From positions 7,458,611 through 7,522,610 of the forward strand of contig JASSKH010000021.1 in NCBI GenBank assembly GCA_031763025.1: a stretch of 64,000 nt of DNA, given 5' to 3'. Position 1 is the first letter of the stretch. Each line of letters starts with the position of its first letter. Of this stretch, positions 11,090 through 21,800 are shown in pieces. The notes under the pieces are model-generated. The model was given only the letters and a program-made list of their open reading frames with translations, made no database searches and was not told where the DNA came from. The position numbers were made by a program, and so were the translations under genes. The DNA comes from Macrocystis pyrifera (lineage: Eukaryota > Sar > Phaeophyceae > Laminariales > Laminariaceae).

Positions 11090-12240
11090 CACAACCCCGA
11101 GTACAAACAGCACAGCAGTACAAACATCCGAAATACTTCAAATGCTCAAGAGTACCAAGAGTATTGAACAAGTAACTTCAGCAGTAGTGCTGTGAGTGCT
11201 CGCAGTATACCAGGTATACTCCCGAAATACTGCCAGCACTCCAAGTACTTCAGGCGCCCCCCGAAAGAAGTTTACCCCAACTCCCACTCTTGGGATCATC
11301 CGTGAACGATTTCTGCAATAAAACGGGTTCGAATTGTCGAAACGGTGCACAGATGCTTGTAGTCGAAGTATACATCACACTCCGAGCATGATGCGCGTGT
11401 TGAGAATATTTTGGTTCTGCGAGTACTCGACGCGTCGACGAGGGAAGAAAGGGCCGAAGTCTACTCGCGATCAAATTGAAGGCTCGAGCCATAGTAGGGA
11501 GGGGGGCGGAGAGGCTAGTATGTGACCCCGGAGCTGGATTACGGCTACAAATGGGAGAGAGTAACGACAGTCGAGATAATCAATCGGGGGGGGAAGAAAA
11601 ATGTACTACCGGACGAAATACTGCCAGTGCTCGGCAGTACCCGCAGTACAGAACCCTGAAATAGTTGAATGTACAGCAGTATTCCACAGTGTTGAACCCC
11701 GAAATACGGCGAGTATGGCGGTATCCGCAGCACAAAATCCCGAAAACTGCGAGTACTCGGCAATATTCCGCAGTAACTCAAGCCTTAATACTGCGAGTAC
11801 ACGAAGTACCTGAATTAGGTTCTCTCGGAAATATCTGGTACTTTACTTTACTCCCAGGTGCTGGGAACATCTGTGCTAGTATGATACGAGTACTCGTATA
11901 CGTACCGTACAGCAGTACAGCAGCCAACATATTCGCTGTCATTGTCTATACCAGCATCGTCAACTAGACAGAGCACACTGCCAGCGCACCCATGTCGGAT
12001 CGCCCATCATGTGTTGCTACCCTGTCGGCAGCTTCACCGTGTAACGGGTACGTACCAGGTACCTTCAATATATGTCGGGTATGTAGCAGGTACCAATTTG
12101 TACCGAGGTACCTGGTACCTTTCAGAAAGTAACAACTCCAGCCAAAGAAATGAGCTCGTCATTTTTACTGCTGTACAGCAGTACTCCACGTACAGCAGTA
12201 GTACTTGTATCCGCGCTGAAGCGCTCTCCACGTGGTACTG
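11090..12240. repeat. Field of short palindromes around AGTACTGC / GCAGTACT
   Basis: CAGTACT, GAGTACTCG, GTACAGCAGTAC and related strings recur many times, often as local palindromes (for example TACTGCTGTACAGCAGTA near 12169). The 11600-11810 segment holds loose repeats of 'CCGAAATACTGCGAGTACTCGG'. There is no coding evidence; the overlapping ORFs are simple readings of the repeats. Confidence 0.5.
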
Positions 12241-13100
12241 CTGTCTCCGCGATTGGTTGCATTCGAGAGACGCGCGTCGTGTCTACACCATAGCGGTATA
12301 TAGGAAACGATGGCCGTCGGAACAGACAAATCGCATTTCAGCAGAGGAGCATTCTTATTTGCGAGTCATTACATTTCGTAACCGTATTACCCGCAACGAG
12401 AGGCCCAAGAGGATACCCAATGCCAACCAAGAGGCCAGCCTACAGCAGTACCGGTGCTCTAATAGGAAACCGATATATGATACTGCTGTTGGCCCAGGGA
12501 GCAATTTCTTTTTTTGGAACGGGTGCGTTGGACATTAACTTCGGTATTACCGCTCCCGTATTTGTTGTTTCGCCAGAAACCTCTCAGGGCTGAGTTTCTT
12601 CTCGGACTTGTGTTCTTATGATGGGCGGGTAGTGTTCGAGAAAGCACGATAATGCAGACGTTTCAAAGTTATGGTGGCTTCAGCCTTGAGCGCTTGCTTC
12701 GTGCAGCGGCGGAAGATAGCACTGCAGTAGGGATCCCTCTATAATGCCGGTGCGCGATATAGTGCCAGTCAAATCGCTTGGCACAGAGGGGAAGAGCGAG
12801 TGTGGCAGTGTGGAATAGTGCCGGTGCCCGCTATCATGCCGATGTATTGGGTTGGCACATACCGGCATTGTAGAGGGACCACTACTGTAATGTACTACCA
12901 ATCTGTCCGGAAATATAGTCCCTGTTTGAACTCTGATGTGAATATCAAGCGAGAGTTGAATTACCGGCCATGATCTTACGAGCCAGCAAGAGAACTGCTG
13001 TCTGTTACTTGCTGTTTCCGGCCGGGAATTCTACGTCCCCGTTTTCGCCCTCCTCCGATAACTATGTTTATAGTAGATACCTGCACCATAATCATAACCC

Positions 13101-13228
13101 TTCTTCCTTCCTTCTTTCCTTACTTCCTTCCTTCCTTCCTTCCTTCCTTCCTTCCTTCCTTCTCTCCTTCCTTCCTTCCTTCCTTCCTTCCTTCCTTCCT
13201 TCCTTCCCTCCTTCCTTCCTTCCTTCCG
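13101..13228. repeat. (CTTC)n tetranucleotide microsatellite
   Basis: About 30 near-perfect CTTC units with a few interruptions. It creates spurious Pro/Ser/Leu/Phe ORFs on the plus strand and Lys/Glu/Gly/Arg ORFs on the minus strand. Confidence 0.95.
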
Positions 13229-13399
13229 CTATTTGCTGTTTTTGCATGATGCATACGAAAGGTGTTGCAAGGGTTTTCTCATTTACGGCGGCCTGCAGAG
13301 ATCGGTGGGTCAAGAGCCGCGCTGTCTGGGCTTGAAGCAGCCCTTACCGAACGTCATAGTCACCGAGGAGGATGCGGGTGAGACCGACACAAATCATCC

Positions 13400-14260
13400 T
13401 TCGGCGCAAAGCAAAATCACGATTCGTGACATTTGTAAATTAGCGTTTTGTCGCGTTGAAAGTAGCAAATTCGTGTGTTTCTTGTCACGAATCGTGTCGC
13501 GACCTCATCTATGCTTTATTTCCAAGAGAAACTATCACAACATACGGTATCGCGATTCGTGGCATTTGTTTTGCTCGTCAAGAATGACCCTATGTACACG
13601 AAAAACTTCCCGCGCCGACTGTCCAATTCACCATACTTTTTCGGGACGTGAAAACAAACCGCGGGCACCGATTTTGGTGATCGCGCTCTTTTTTTTTGCC
13701 TGGGCAGTGTGGCATCACCTCGCCTGTGTTGTTTCTCCGAGGGAACCACTGCTCGGCTGGCAGCCGTTTCACCGGCTCAGCCAACGCGCAAAATACCCTG
13801 CCCTACGCTGGCATGAGCCGAGCAGCAGAAAATCTGTGGTATGCGACTCTTCCCGGAACCATCTACTCCTCGTTTCGAATACCTTTACCCAAAAACAGTT
13901 ACAACCCTGTCCGGCACGTAAGGAAAAATTAGTTATTCATGCGAATACGTACGTTTCCTGACAGGGTGTGGTGTGGCATTTGTCTTTACCTCACCCTGAG
14001 TACGCTCTGATGTGCTTCGGGTCATTTCTAGCGAACGCGAAACAACACGCTTCGCGATTTTTTTTGTATGTCGGCGTTATGTCGCGTTTTCCGCAAAAAA
14101 AAAACACTTTTTTTGTCACGAATCGCAACATGAATCGTTTCATTGCTGTTTTTTTTTCCAAAAAAAAAATCGGTTGTCACCATTCGTGACAGGTGTGCAC
14201 CATCACGGTTCGCGAAAAATGTGACGTCTTTATGTTGTCACGATTTTGGACACTTTTTTG
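13400..14260. repeat. Cluster of TCACGAATCGTGA-type palindromes
   Basis: Variants of the 13-bp palindrome TCACGAATCGTGA occur near 13420, 13488, 13550, 14117, 14180 and 14205, separated by A- and T-homopolymers. Similar strings appear near 35222-35275. They are probably remnants of one or more hairpin-ended elements. Confidence 0.45.
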
Positions 14261-14330
14261 CTTGTTTACGTACGGCCTGACCCTTACAAGTACGTGCTAT
14301 CATGCGCTTTTTTGCTGTTTTGGCCGGCGC

Positions 14331-15096
14331 AGTACCACCACCACCCGAGGACGCGCGGTTCATATTTGTCGGAGTGGGCGTATCCGTGTACAACAGGGAA
14401 ATGCTGCAGCGCAACCGCCTTCCACTGGTGAACGGTTTCAGCCAGCTCATCACCTCGAAGGAGCTTACCCCGGAAGAAGAAAAAGCCGGCACCGTCGCCC
14501 GCCGACAGCCACACGAACGACCAACGGTAGAATCCACGGGGGCAGCAGATCGCTTGGGCGGGGCGGTTCCGACGAGCCAAGCGGCACACAAAAGCGGGGT
14601 CGAGGAGCTCAAGGGGGGCGCGCGGAAGGGAAGCGCGCAAGAGTGGGAAGAGGTTAAGCGGGAGGATGTTCGGGATCAGATTAAGGCGGTGCTCGACTAC
14701 GGCCGCACCCGCGTGCAGAAGCAGTTAGACGTGTCGGTGGAGCTGATCCGCATCGCCCCGGGAAAGCTTCGCCATGCCGCAAGCGTTCAGGTGGACAAGG
14801 CACAGGAGATGCCCGGAATTTTATTGAGCACCAATAAAAGGATGATTGAGACGGGGGTCGAAATACGTGCGAGATTTCCTCGCCGAGCAAGAGAAGAAGA
14901 AGTGACGACACGGCATATATGTAAAGTCTTACCTACGAGCTGGTTGGGGTGGTGTTTGTTGCGCGAAATTTCGTTGTGTCGAGCAGTAGGGCCTACCCGA
15001 TCAGGCCGGGTCGACTGCGGTGGCCACGGCAGCACCGTTGTGTTCTACAGCCGAACCAGAATTCACATACCAGGTACGGAATACCAAGTGGGGTAA
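14331..15096 (+). CDS. Unidentified coding island (possible internal exon)
   Basis: An open frame follows an acceptor-like stretch (ttttttgctgttttggccggcgcag, ending about 14330). It reads GC-rich, protein-like sequence: EDARFIFVGVGVSVYNREML..., then SQLITSKELTPEEEKAG, a disordered middle, and a charged probable helix with EWEEVKREDVRDQIKAVLDY and QKQLDVSVELIRIAPGKL. After about residue 175 the frame loses this character, so the exon probably ends near 14788 (CAG|GTGGAC) or soon after. Composition contrasts with the flanking T/A-rich sequence. No family was recognised; the FIFVGVGVSVY segment could be a short membrane anchor. Neighbouring exons were not resolved. Confidence 0.4.
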
Positions 15097-15404
15097 GCTT
15101 AAGCTTTGGTTTTTACCCATACCCATCCGCCGGAGGGTTGGAAGGGGAAATAAGAGAAAATACAAGTTGTTTGGTGAGTGTTCGCTCGTGGTTTTACGGT
15201 GCCGAGTACTCGGGCCTACCCAGTACACGTGTGGATCACCTGACTCACTCTTGCGATGACGTGCCGCTGTCGATGTTTCGATGGAACAAGGTTCTCGTTG
15301 AGAGCATCTCGGTTATTTTGTATCCGGTGCTACGTTTTTATTTGAGGGAAAGCGAGTTGTTGCTGACTAGACGACAGTCTAAAATGTAGGGGACCCGTTT
15401 TAGC

Positions 15405-15560
15405 TGGGTGGAGCTGGAGATTCGCGCCGGCCGGCCGAATAACTGCGGTGTTTTTCTGTACGCCTTCCACCAGCGCACACGGTTGACGATGGTCGACGAC
15501 AAGTTACAGAGAACCCACCAGCGCGAGTTCCTAGCGATAAGCTACTCTATCGTTTGCATC
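15405..15560 (+). CDS. Possible coding island, unidentified
   Basis: A short frame (WVELEIRAGRPNNCGVFLYA...RTRLTMVDDKLQRTHQREFL) has higher GC and a protein-like residue mix. It could be a further exon of whatever gene contains the 14.3-kb island, since both lie on the plus strand. No splice borders were fixed with confidence and no family was recognised. Confidence 0.22.
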
Positions 15561-17320
15561 GTTGTGTCGTATCGCCATGATGTCCCTTGCTCTTGGGCGG
15601 GTCGCGCAACGGCAACTATCTGCTTGTCTTCGCAGATTGTCCCAGGAGTGCCATTCCTAGTCGCAGGTGCAAGAGCAGATCCAATATCTTAATATTTTGG
15701 TTCGGCATACCGTCAAGGAGAATAGATATATACATAATATATACCAGTATGAATCTGGGGTTTGGAGAAGTCCTAATAACAATGCCACCTTGCTAAGAAA
15801 GCCGTGCAGGACCTTGGTCTTGTTGGTCGAGGCTGGAGTTTCGGCCGATCTTTTTTTATTTGTTCGCCACCGAAACACGGGCCAGACCCGTGCGACCGCC
15901 CCTATCGACCTCAGGCCTCCCAAGGGTTAGCGTCGGGGTCGGGTTGGGTCTTGGCCGACGTGCAAGATAGAAATTGACCAACAGGTGTGGCACGAGTTTC
16001 GCGGCAAGGTGGCGTTGCAACTAAACGTATCTGGGGTTTGGAGCGTTCACGCCACCGGAGGCGTGCTTAGCGTGGTACACGGAACGTGCAGACGACGCGT
16101 ATGTATGTTCTATTCATATTGATACTCGTATCAGGCACTGATGATATTGTACATGATTCCAGGTACTTGCTGTCAAGCAATAGTTTTATTAAGGAAGTTT
16201 CACAAACCGTGATTGTTGTATTTTGGACAGCCAGATGAGCGCAGAGGGTCTTCTGGTCACTGGTGCGTTTCCCATGGACCACGAAACCCCTCTTATTTGC
16301 GTTGTTGTCGACACCTGATTGCATTTTATTTGTAGCGGCTGGGCGCATCGTCGCGCGTTTTGTGCTGAATAGATGCCGGGTTGCGAAAACCGGCACAGCT
16401 GATATTATTTGTCTCCCTTGAGTACCAGGTACGAAAATATTTTATCAGAACGAGAAAAAACAATGCACGTTGTAACCCACATATTTCGTCGAGTCGCATG
16501 TGCCTGCGCAACGCCAATACGTACTTGGATCTAGTCGTATCACGTGCTGGTACGTCGCTTGTAACAGTCTGGCATGCTGTTGTGCACACACAACCGGTGT
16601 TGTAAGTCGCTTTTGTTTTCGATCCCGATGTAATCGCGATATATGTTAATCGAGATCGCGAAAACATCTCTCACGGCCATCACGAATCATTTTAAACTAA
16701 AAACACCTGCGAAACCCTCTGTAAAACAATACAGGAGTAACGTTACTAAAAATGTATGTCCTGTTAAGTCTGTAGATCCCTCCGACAATATCGAACCCAT
16801 CTTTCAATCCAAATACTCGCATCTCCTTCCTGTTCATTCTTACTTGAGACCCTGGTTTTCAAAAAAAAAAATCAGGGTCATTTATTCTTTGTGACGGTTG
16901 TCTCGCCATAAGAGAGGAACACTTTCGGCACGTACACCGCGATTAGTCGCGGTACGTTATGCAATCACAATCTTACTTTGCGATCAATCGCGATCTAGTA
17001 AGTAACAAGACGATTGTATCGCACCTTTCTTGACGCGATTTCCAACACTGCACACGACATGAATCATCTGCTGCAGTACTCGTAGGAGTACGTACAGCGG
17101 TAGTACTACTCTACTGTAGATGTTGGGCAAGTAAACGCGGAGATAGATTTGATGATGTGGATGCCAGAGACCAAACGTCATTTCTGTTGTTCGCTGCGTC
17201 TAATTTTATTTCTTCGTTTTCTATTACTACTGACATTCTCGGCCTCCCGAGTTAAATCATTTGTACGAGGTGAAGAACCTGTACTCCACACAAGGGAAAT
17301 GCTCGTATCACGTATTCGTG
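15560..17320. other. No convincing gene
   Basis: A short open frame near 15970-16100 (IEIDQQVWHEFRGKVALQLN...) might be another coding island but lacks splice support. The rest is AT-rich without motifs. Confidence 0.35.
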
Positions 17321-17323
17321 TTT

Positions 17324-17650
17324 ATGGTAAGGCGCCCAAGAGGCAGTTACATAGTACCCCCCATTGTGGTCTCTGGAAGTGGCTACACCGGAAACTAAAT
17401 TAGTTCATTGAAGCTGTCATCCATACAAGTCCGCATCACGAGCGGTTCTTACTAGGATGCAGCTCACCCTTCGTGCGATTCGCCAGACACCTCACGGCGC
17501 TCCGCGCTTGGTGTAAGTAATGTTTGCCTAGTTGGTGAAAACCCGACATGCTCCGTTTTGGCTTTGTAGGGATGCGAGGGTCAAGGTCATAAGACTACGG
17601 CCATGCATGAGATCGAGTACATCTCTCCTCTCGAGTACACCCCCCCCCCT
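17324..17650 (+). mobile_element. Family D repeat, right-hand part
   Basis: Holds the family D 3' half (GAGGCAGTTACATAGTA..., TCACGGCGCT, GGTGAAAACCCGACATG, GACTACGGCCATGCATGA) and ends at GAGTACACC followed by a run of C, as all copies of this family do. The left part of the unit is missing. Confidence 0.8.
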
Positions 17651-18733
17651 CCCCCCGTTACTGGGGTAGAGGTGGAGCTGCTACGTCTGCTGACTCCACC
17701 ATTACGCGTGCCCATTTTCCGTTCCAGCATCTTTGAGGCTTCGTAGCCTCGCCGGAGGCGGTAGAGGTGTGGACGTACGTATTGAGCGGCCGCATCTTCG
17801 CTTCATGTCCTACAGGCCTTCTTGGGACAGGTGTTCCCTCGAATCCTCACCATGTTTCTGCGTATACGGCTCGTCTGGGTGGGCTATTGGTATATATATC
17901 GTCTTGGAACCTGGAATCCTGCAAAGGGGATAACGGGAAAATGCTTGTTATTTATGCAGCAGTTTGATGGCATTTACATGCACTCACATGTATGGAAAGC
18001 AGGGGACGAGTCCAGAGACGAGCTGCTGTTCATTTCTCCTTCACCACGCTCGATCAATATTACACTACCCAAACCTGGAAGGGAGTACTATTAATATTAA
18101 TATTACTATTAATACTACCTGGTACAGTATACAGTACCTGTAATCAATCTTGTTGCGCCCTATTACTGATTATTATAGGTACACTTTTCTGTGGTGTGTA
18201 CAACACCAGCAGAGGTATCTCCGCAATACACTACTTACTTCTCATGTCACTGCCGCAAGGCCAAACTGCAGAGTAATCTCGTACTGACACCGAGGATTCG
18301 TCTCTACAACAAAACCTGAAGAAGAAGCTCGTGTTCCATCCTCGGCTGGTTGGGGGCCAATTTTGCCTTTTGTGAATTCTGGATTTTGGATACTCGGGGT
18401 TTCAACTCGGCAAAAAGGCGGTTCATTTGCGGGCCGGCCAGTGTTTGTTTTAGCCTTTAGCCTCTGGTGCAGAGCTTCCTGCGCACCACCACTGCCGACA
18501 CTTAGCTGTGGGCCGACTCAAAAGCCCAGGGACCGTTGCATATGTCCCTGGCAATATCTCTTCCCTTGCTTGCTTGTGACGACTCTGCGTCGAGCAACTG
18601 CATCAGCATTAGCAGTGCAATTGTTTGCGAGTGCCATTCTACTTTGAGTTTGCACTCTGCACGTACTCGGACTCTTACCTACACTGCTGCAGAAGCTCGA
18701 GACAAAGGAGAAAGGGGAGGAGGAGAGAGGGCG

Positions 18734-18814
18734 ATGGCGGAAAGAGGGCGTGATGCCTGTGTACTGTACCACGAAAAGGACGGGATCGCAACGCTGACCC
18801 TCAACAGGCCCAAG
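18734..18814 (+). CDS. Exon 1 of ECI2-like gene
   Basis: ATG at 18734 opens MAERGRDACVLY, then the first crotonase strand IATLTLNRPK. The donor is CCCAAG|GTGAAG, phase 0. This start was preferred over upstream in-frame ATGs (18536 onward) because family members begin about ten residues before this strand and the upstream reading is Ser/Leu noise. Without the intron, LNRPK joins VKNAFN, the classic crotonase motif. Confidence 0.8.
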
Positions 18815-21800
18815 GTGAAGGGTCTTCTTGCAACAACTATTGGCCGGGTACCCGTCTCCGGCGCAAGTTGAACCTGGTACACGTAACGTGTTCATTACTC
18901 TTGCGCTCTGTGCACGAATTCTACCTATAACAGCAGTAAAAAACTGCATCCGCAGTACTGGCATACCACGTACCTGTGGTACTGATACCGTGGTACCTGG
19001 TGCTTAATTTCTGTGCTCGTCGTCACAACTTCTGTATTTCGTACGGAAAATAGCGTCAATCATGTTTTTTTTTCCGAGTTCGGGCACACGATATGATTGG
19101 ATGTAAATACTTTTACTACTGTAGGACCGCAGTCCCGTTTTGGGGACATACCGTTAAAAATTCTAAGTATTACGGGGGGCCATAGTAAATAGGACCAAGT
19201 ATTGTTAGTTAAAATAGGTAAATGTATAGTTTTATATGTGTACTGTAGGTCATATTCACTATGCCCCCCCGTAACAGTTTGGCCCGAAAACGGGACTGCG
19301 GTCTTAATCCTTCTTAATCCTTGTGTTGGCTCTTCGGGCTTTGGACAAAAGTTTCCGCCGTTCCCTAAGCAAGCGGTGGCCGATCCTGGAATCGTCGGTT
19401 TTCGTCATGTTCCCCCTCAAGTCTCAGGCCCCAAGGCGTTTAGTCAACCGTTTAGTCAACCCGCTGGGGAATCAGCCAAGCCAGGCGGTTGAGAGCATCG
19501 CGTCGGAATATGTACGCTGCAAGCACAGTAGTGCAAGGCGTGAATGAACCTGGGGACACGGTGGGTTTGTGGCCCCAAGGTCTTGTGACCCAGCGTCGCG
19601 TGACAGGAAACACGAGGCAGCAAGCAGTGTTTCTTATGACCTGGATCTGCAGCTTCGACAAAATGGTTCACAATCCACACTCGGGGCGTGCCTTAACCCC
19701 CTCCAAAGAGCATGTGAACGACCGGGACCGAACGAGGCTGTGCTCGTGGTCATTCGTTCCGTTCCTATGTAGGAAAACAGGTATTTAATGTAAAAGCACA
19801 TGACACGACACCAACACGCTGTTGTGCGCTAATTGGTGTCCACCTCCATCTTCGGTGGCGTCCATCTGACGACATCAAACGAGATGCTATTTGTTCCCGT
19901 TCGGTCTGGCCGTTTGGTCCTCCCAAAGAAGAAAAAGAAGTGCAACACTTCTTCTTCTTCCAAGATGAACTGTTTTTTTCGGGCTGCATTGATTTATAAT
20001 CGATCAACACCAGTTCATGTGCCAAATAATATTCCATTGGGTTCGTTGCTCTCTGGGGGGGGGGAGCGCTGAGCGGGGTGAAGACGCCCTAACTTCCTCA
20101 TTACACTTTCATTCCCCAACATTTTTCAGAAATTTCCCAGAAATTTCCCAGGCGACCGGGTTCGGGGGTTAGGGTTAAATTGAAGGTGTAAAAAATAATA
20201 AGTCAAGTTGTATGTCAACCATTTTGTAGAAACAGGGCTACCTGGCCTCCACATCAGTTGCGTTTTTTTTTCTCAACCGTTCATGACCGCGGGAACGTAC
20301 TATCAGTAGTAATCAGAACCGAATATAGTGTGCAATCGTAGGGGTATACCTGGTTTTTGTGTCCATGGTGAGTTTTGATTACCCGTAATTTGTATTGTTA
20401 CGGGAGAAATTACAGTAGAAATCAGAACCAAATATGGTATGTAAAGACAGGAGAGTACATGGTTTTTGGGTCCATGGTGGGTTCTAAATACCCGTAATAT
20501 GTATTGTTACGGGGGTAACACAGTAATCAGAACCAACTATGGCGTGTTTACATAGGGGGATACCTGGTTTTTTGGGTCTCATCGCGGGTTCTGATTCCGA
20601 GTGGGAGTGCACAGGAGTAAGCACACATACAGGCGTCCCATGCTGCGTTCGTGTCGGGGATATATAGACCCCCTTGCGTTGTGACCTCAGGCGAACACCC
20701 TACACCTCAGCAGCCCGAGCTACAGTACCTTGTGTGTGTTGAACCGATGCTGTTATCATCGATCGTTTCCGACACTTTTTTTTCGGCCGGAGTGTCCCAA
20801 AGCAGTTGACATATTTTCTCATCAACCCTTTTTTTTTATATCGCAGTTTCTGGTATCTGAATATTTCTGCCTGCCTCGTTTGGTACTTGGCTGCGAGCTG
20901 GTTCAAGCTTACCGCCTCAAATTTCGTACGCATCCAATGTCCACGCCGTTTTTTAAGGAACCCTGAATTTTGGCACGCGTGTTCCATGAACCTCTGCCAA
21001 CCCGTTATCGATTTTTTTTTTTTCCCCTGCCAGATATTTCTTGTTTTATATTTATTCGGACAATTGGGTCTCCAGAGATGCAAACTTTCCGGCGAAAAAT
21101 ATAAATACAAGAAACAAACATTTGTCAACGGCTTGGCAGCTCATAGAACACGTGGCCAAATTTCAGGGTCTTATCTGCCAAAAAAAACGGCGTGGACACT
21201 GGGAGTTTATGTGCGGTAAAAGTGCAAACAGTGTGGCGTTGCGTCGTGGCTACTCAGTTTCAGTATAGGATCAGCTTTTGGCGTTAAATATGACTTGACG
21301 TTGATCCTACAGCAGTTATTTCTTCCCGCATTTGCTTCTTACCACATGTTTGCGCTAAACTTTTTATGAACATGCCTGGGAGTACCTGGAATCGGTTCGT
21401 TCAGAAAAATGAATGAAAAGCAAAAACTGTTTCCTATTACGGGGGACTATTGTAAATAAGACCAAATATTGCTAGTAAAAAAAGGCAAATATATATATAG
21501 GTTTTTATGAATACCATAGGTCCTATTAACTATGGACCCCCGTAATACAAGAATCGCCTGACTTTTAATGACGTTTTGAGGGCGGGTCGTTGGCTGGGAC
21601 ACAATTTCGCCGCTAGCGCCACCCCCAGGCCCTGAACAAAAATAATACCCGGCACACTTCACCCTCTTCGTCTCTTCATTACGGCTAGTGTGTTACCTAA
21701 AATGCGACGCTGAAGTAGATGTTGCGATCGGCAGTCGTGGTGTGTAAAACAAAATGGGGCGTGATTCTTGAATCAGCCTATACCGTTTTTTTTTGGTTTT

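Noticed and set aside
13092-13313. Lys/Glu/Gly/Arg-rich ORF on minus and Pro/Ser/Phe-rich ORFs on plus
   Set aside because: Pure reading of the (CTTC)n microsatellite.
18536-18733. Upstream in-frame extension of ECI2-like exon 1
   Set aside because: Ser/Leu/Thr-rich sequence without family similarity. It could be a targeting peptide, but crotonase members of this type start close to the first strand.
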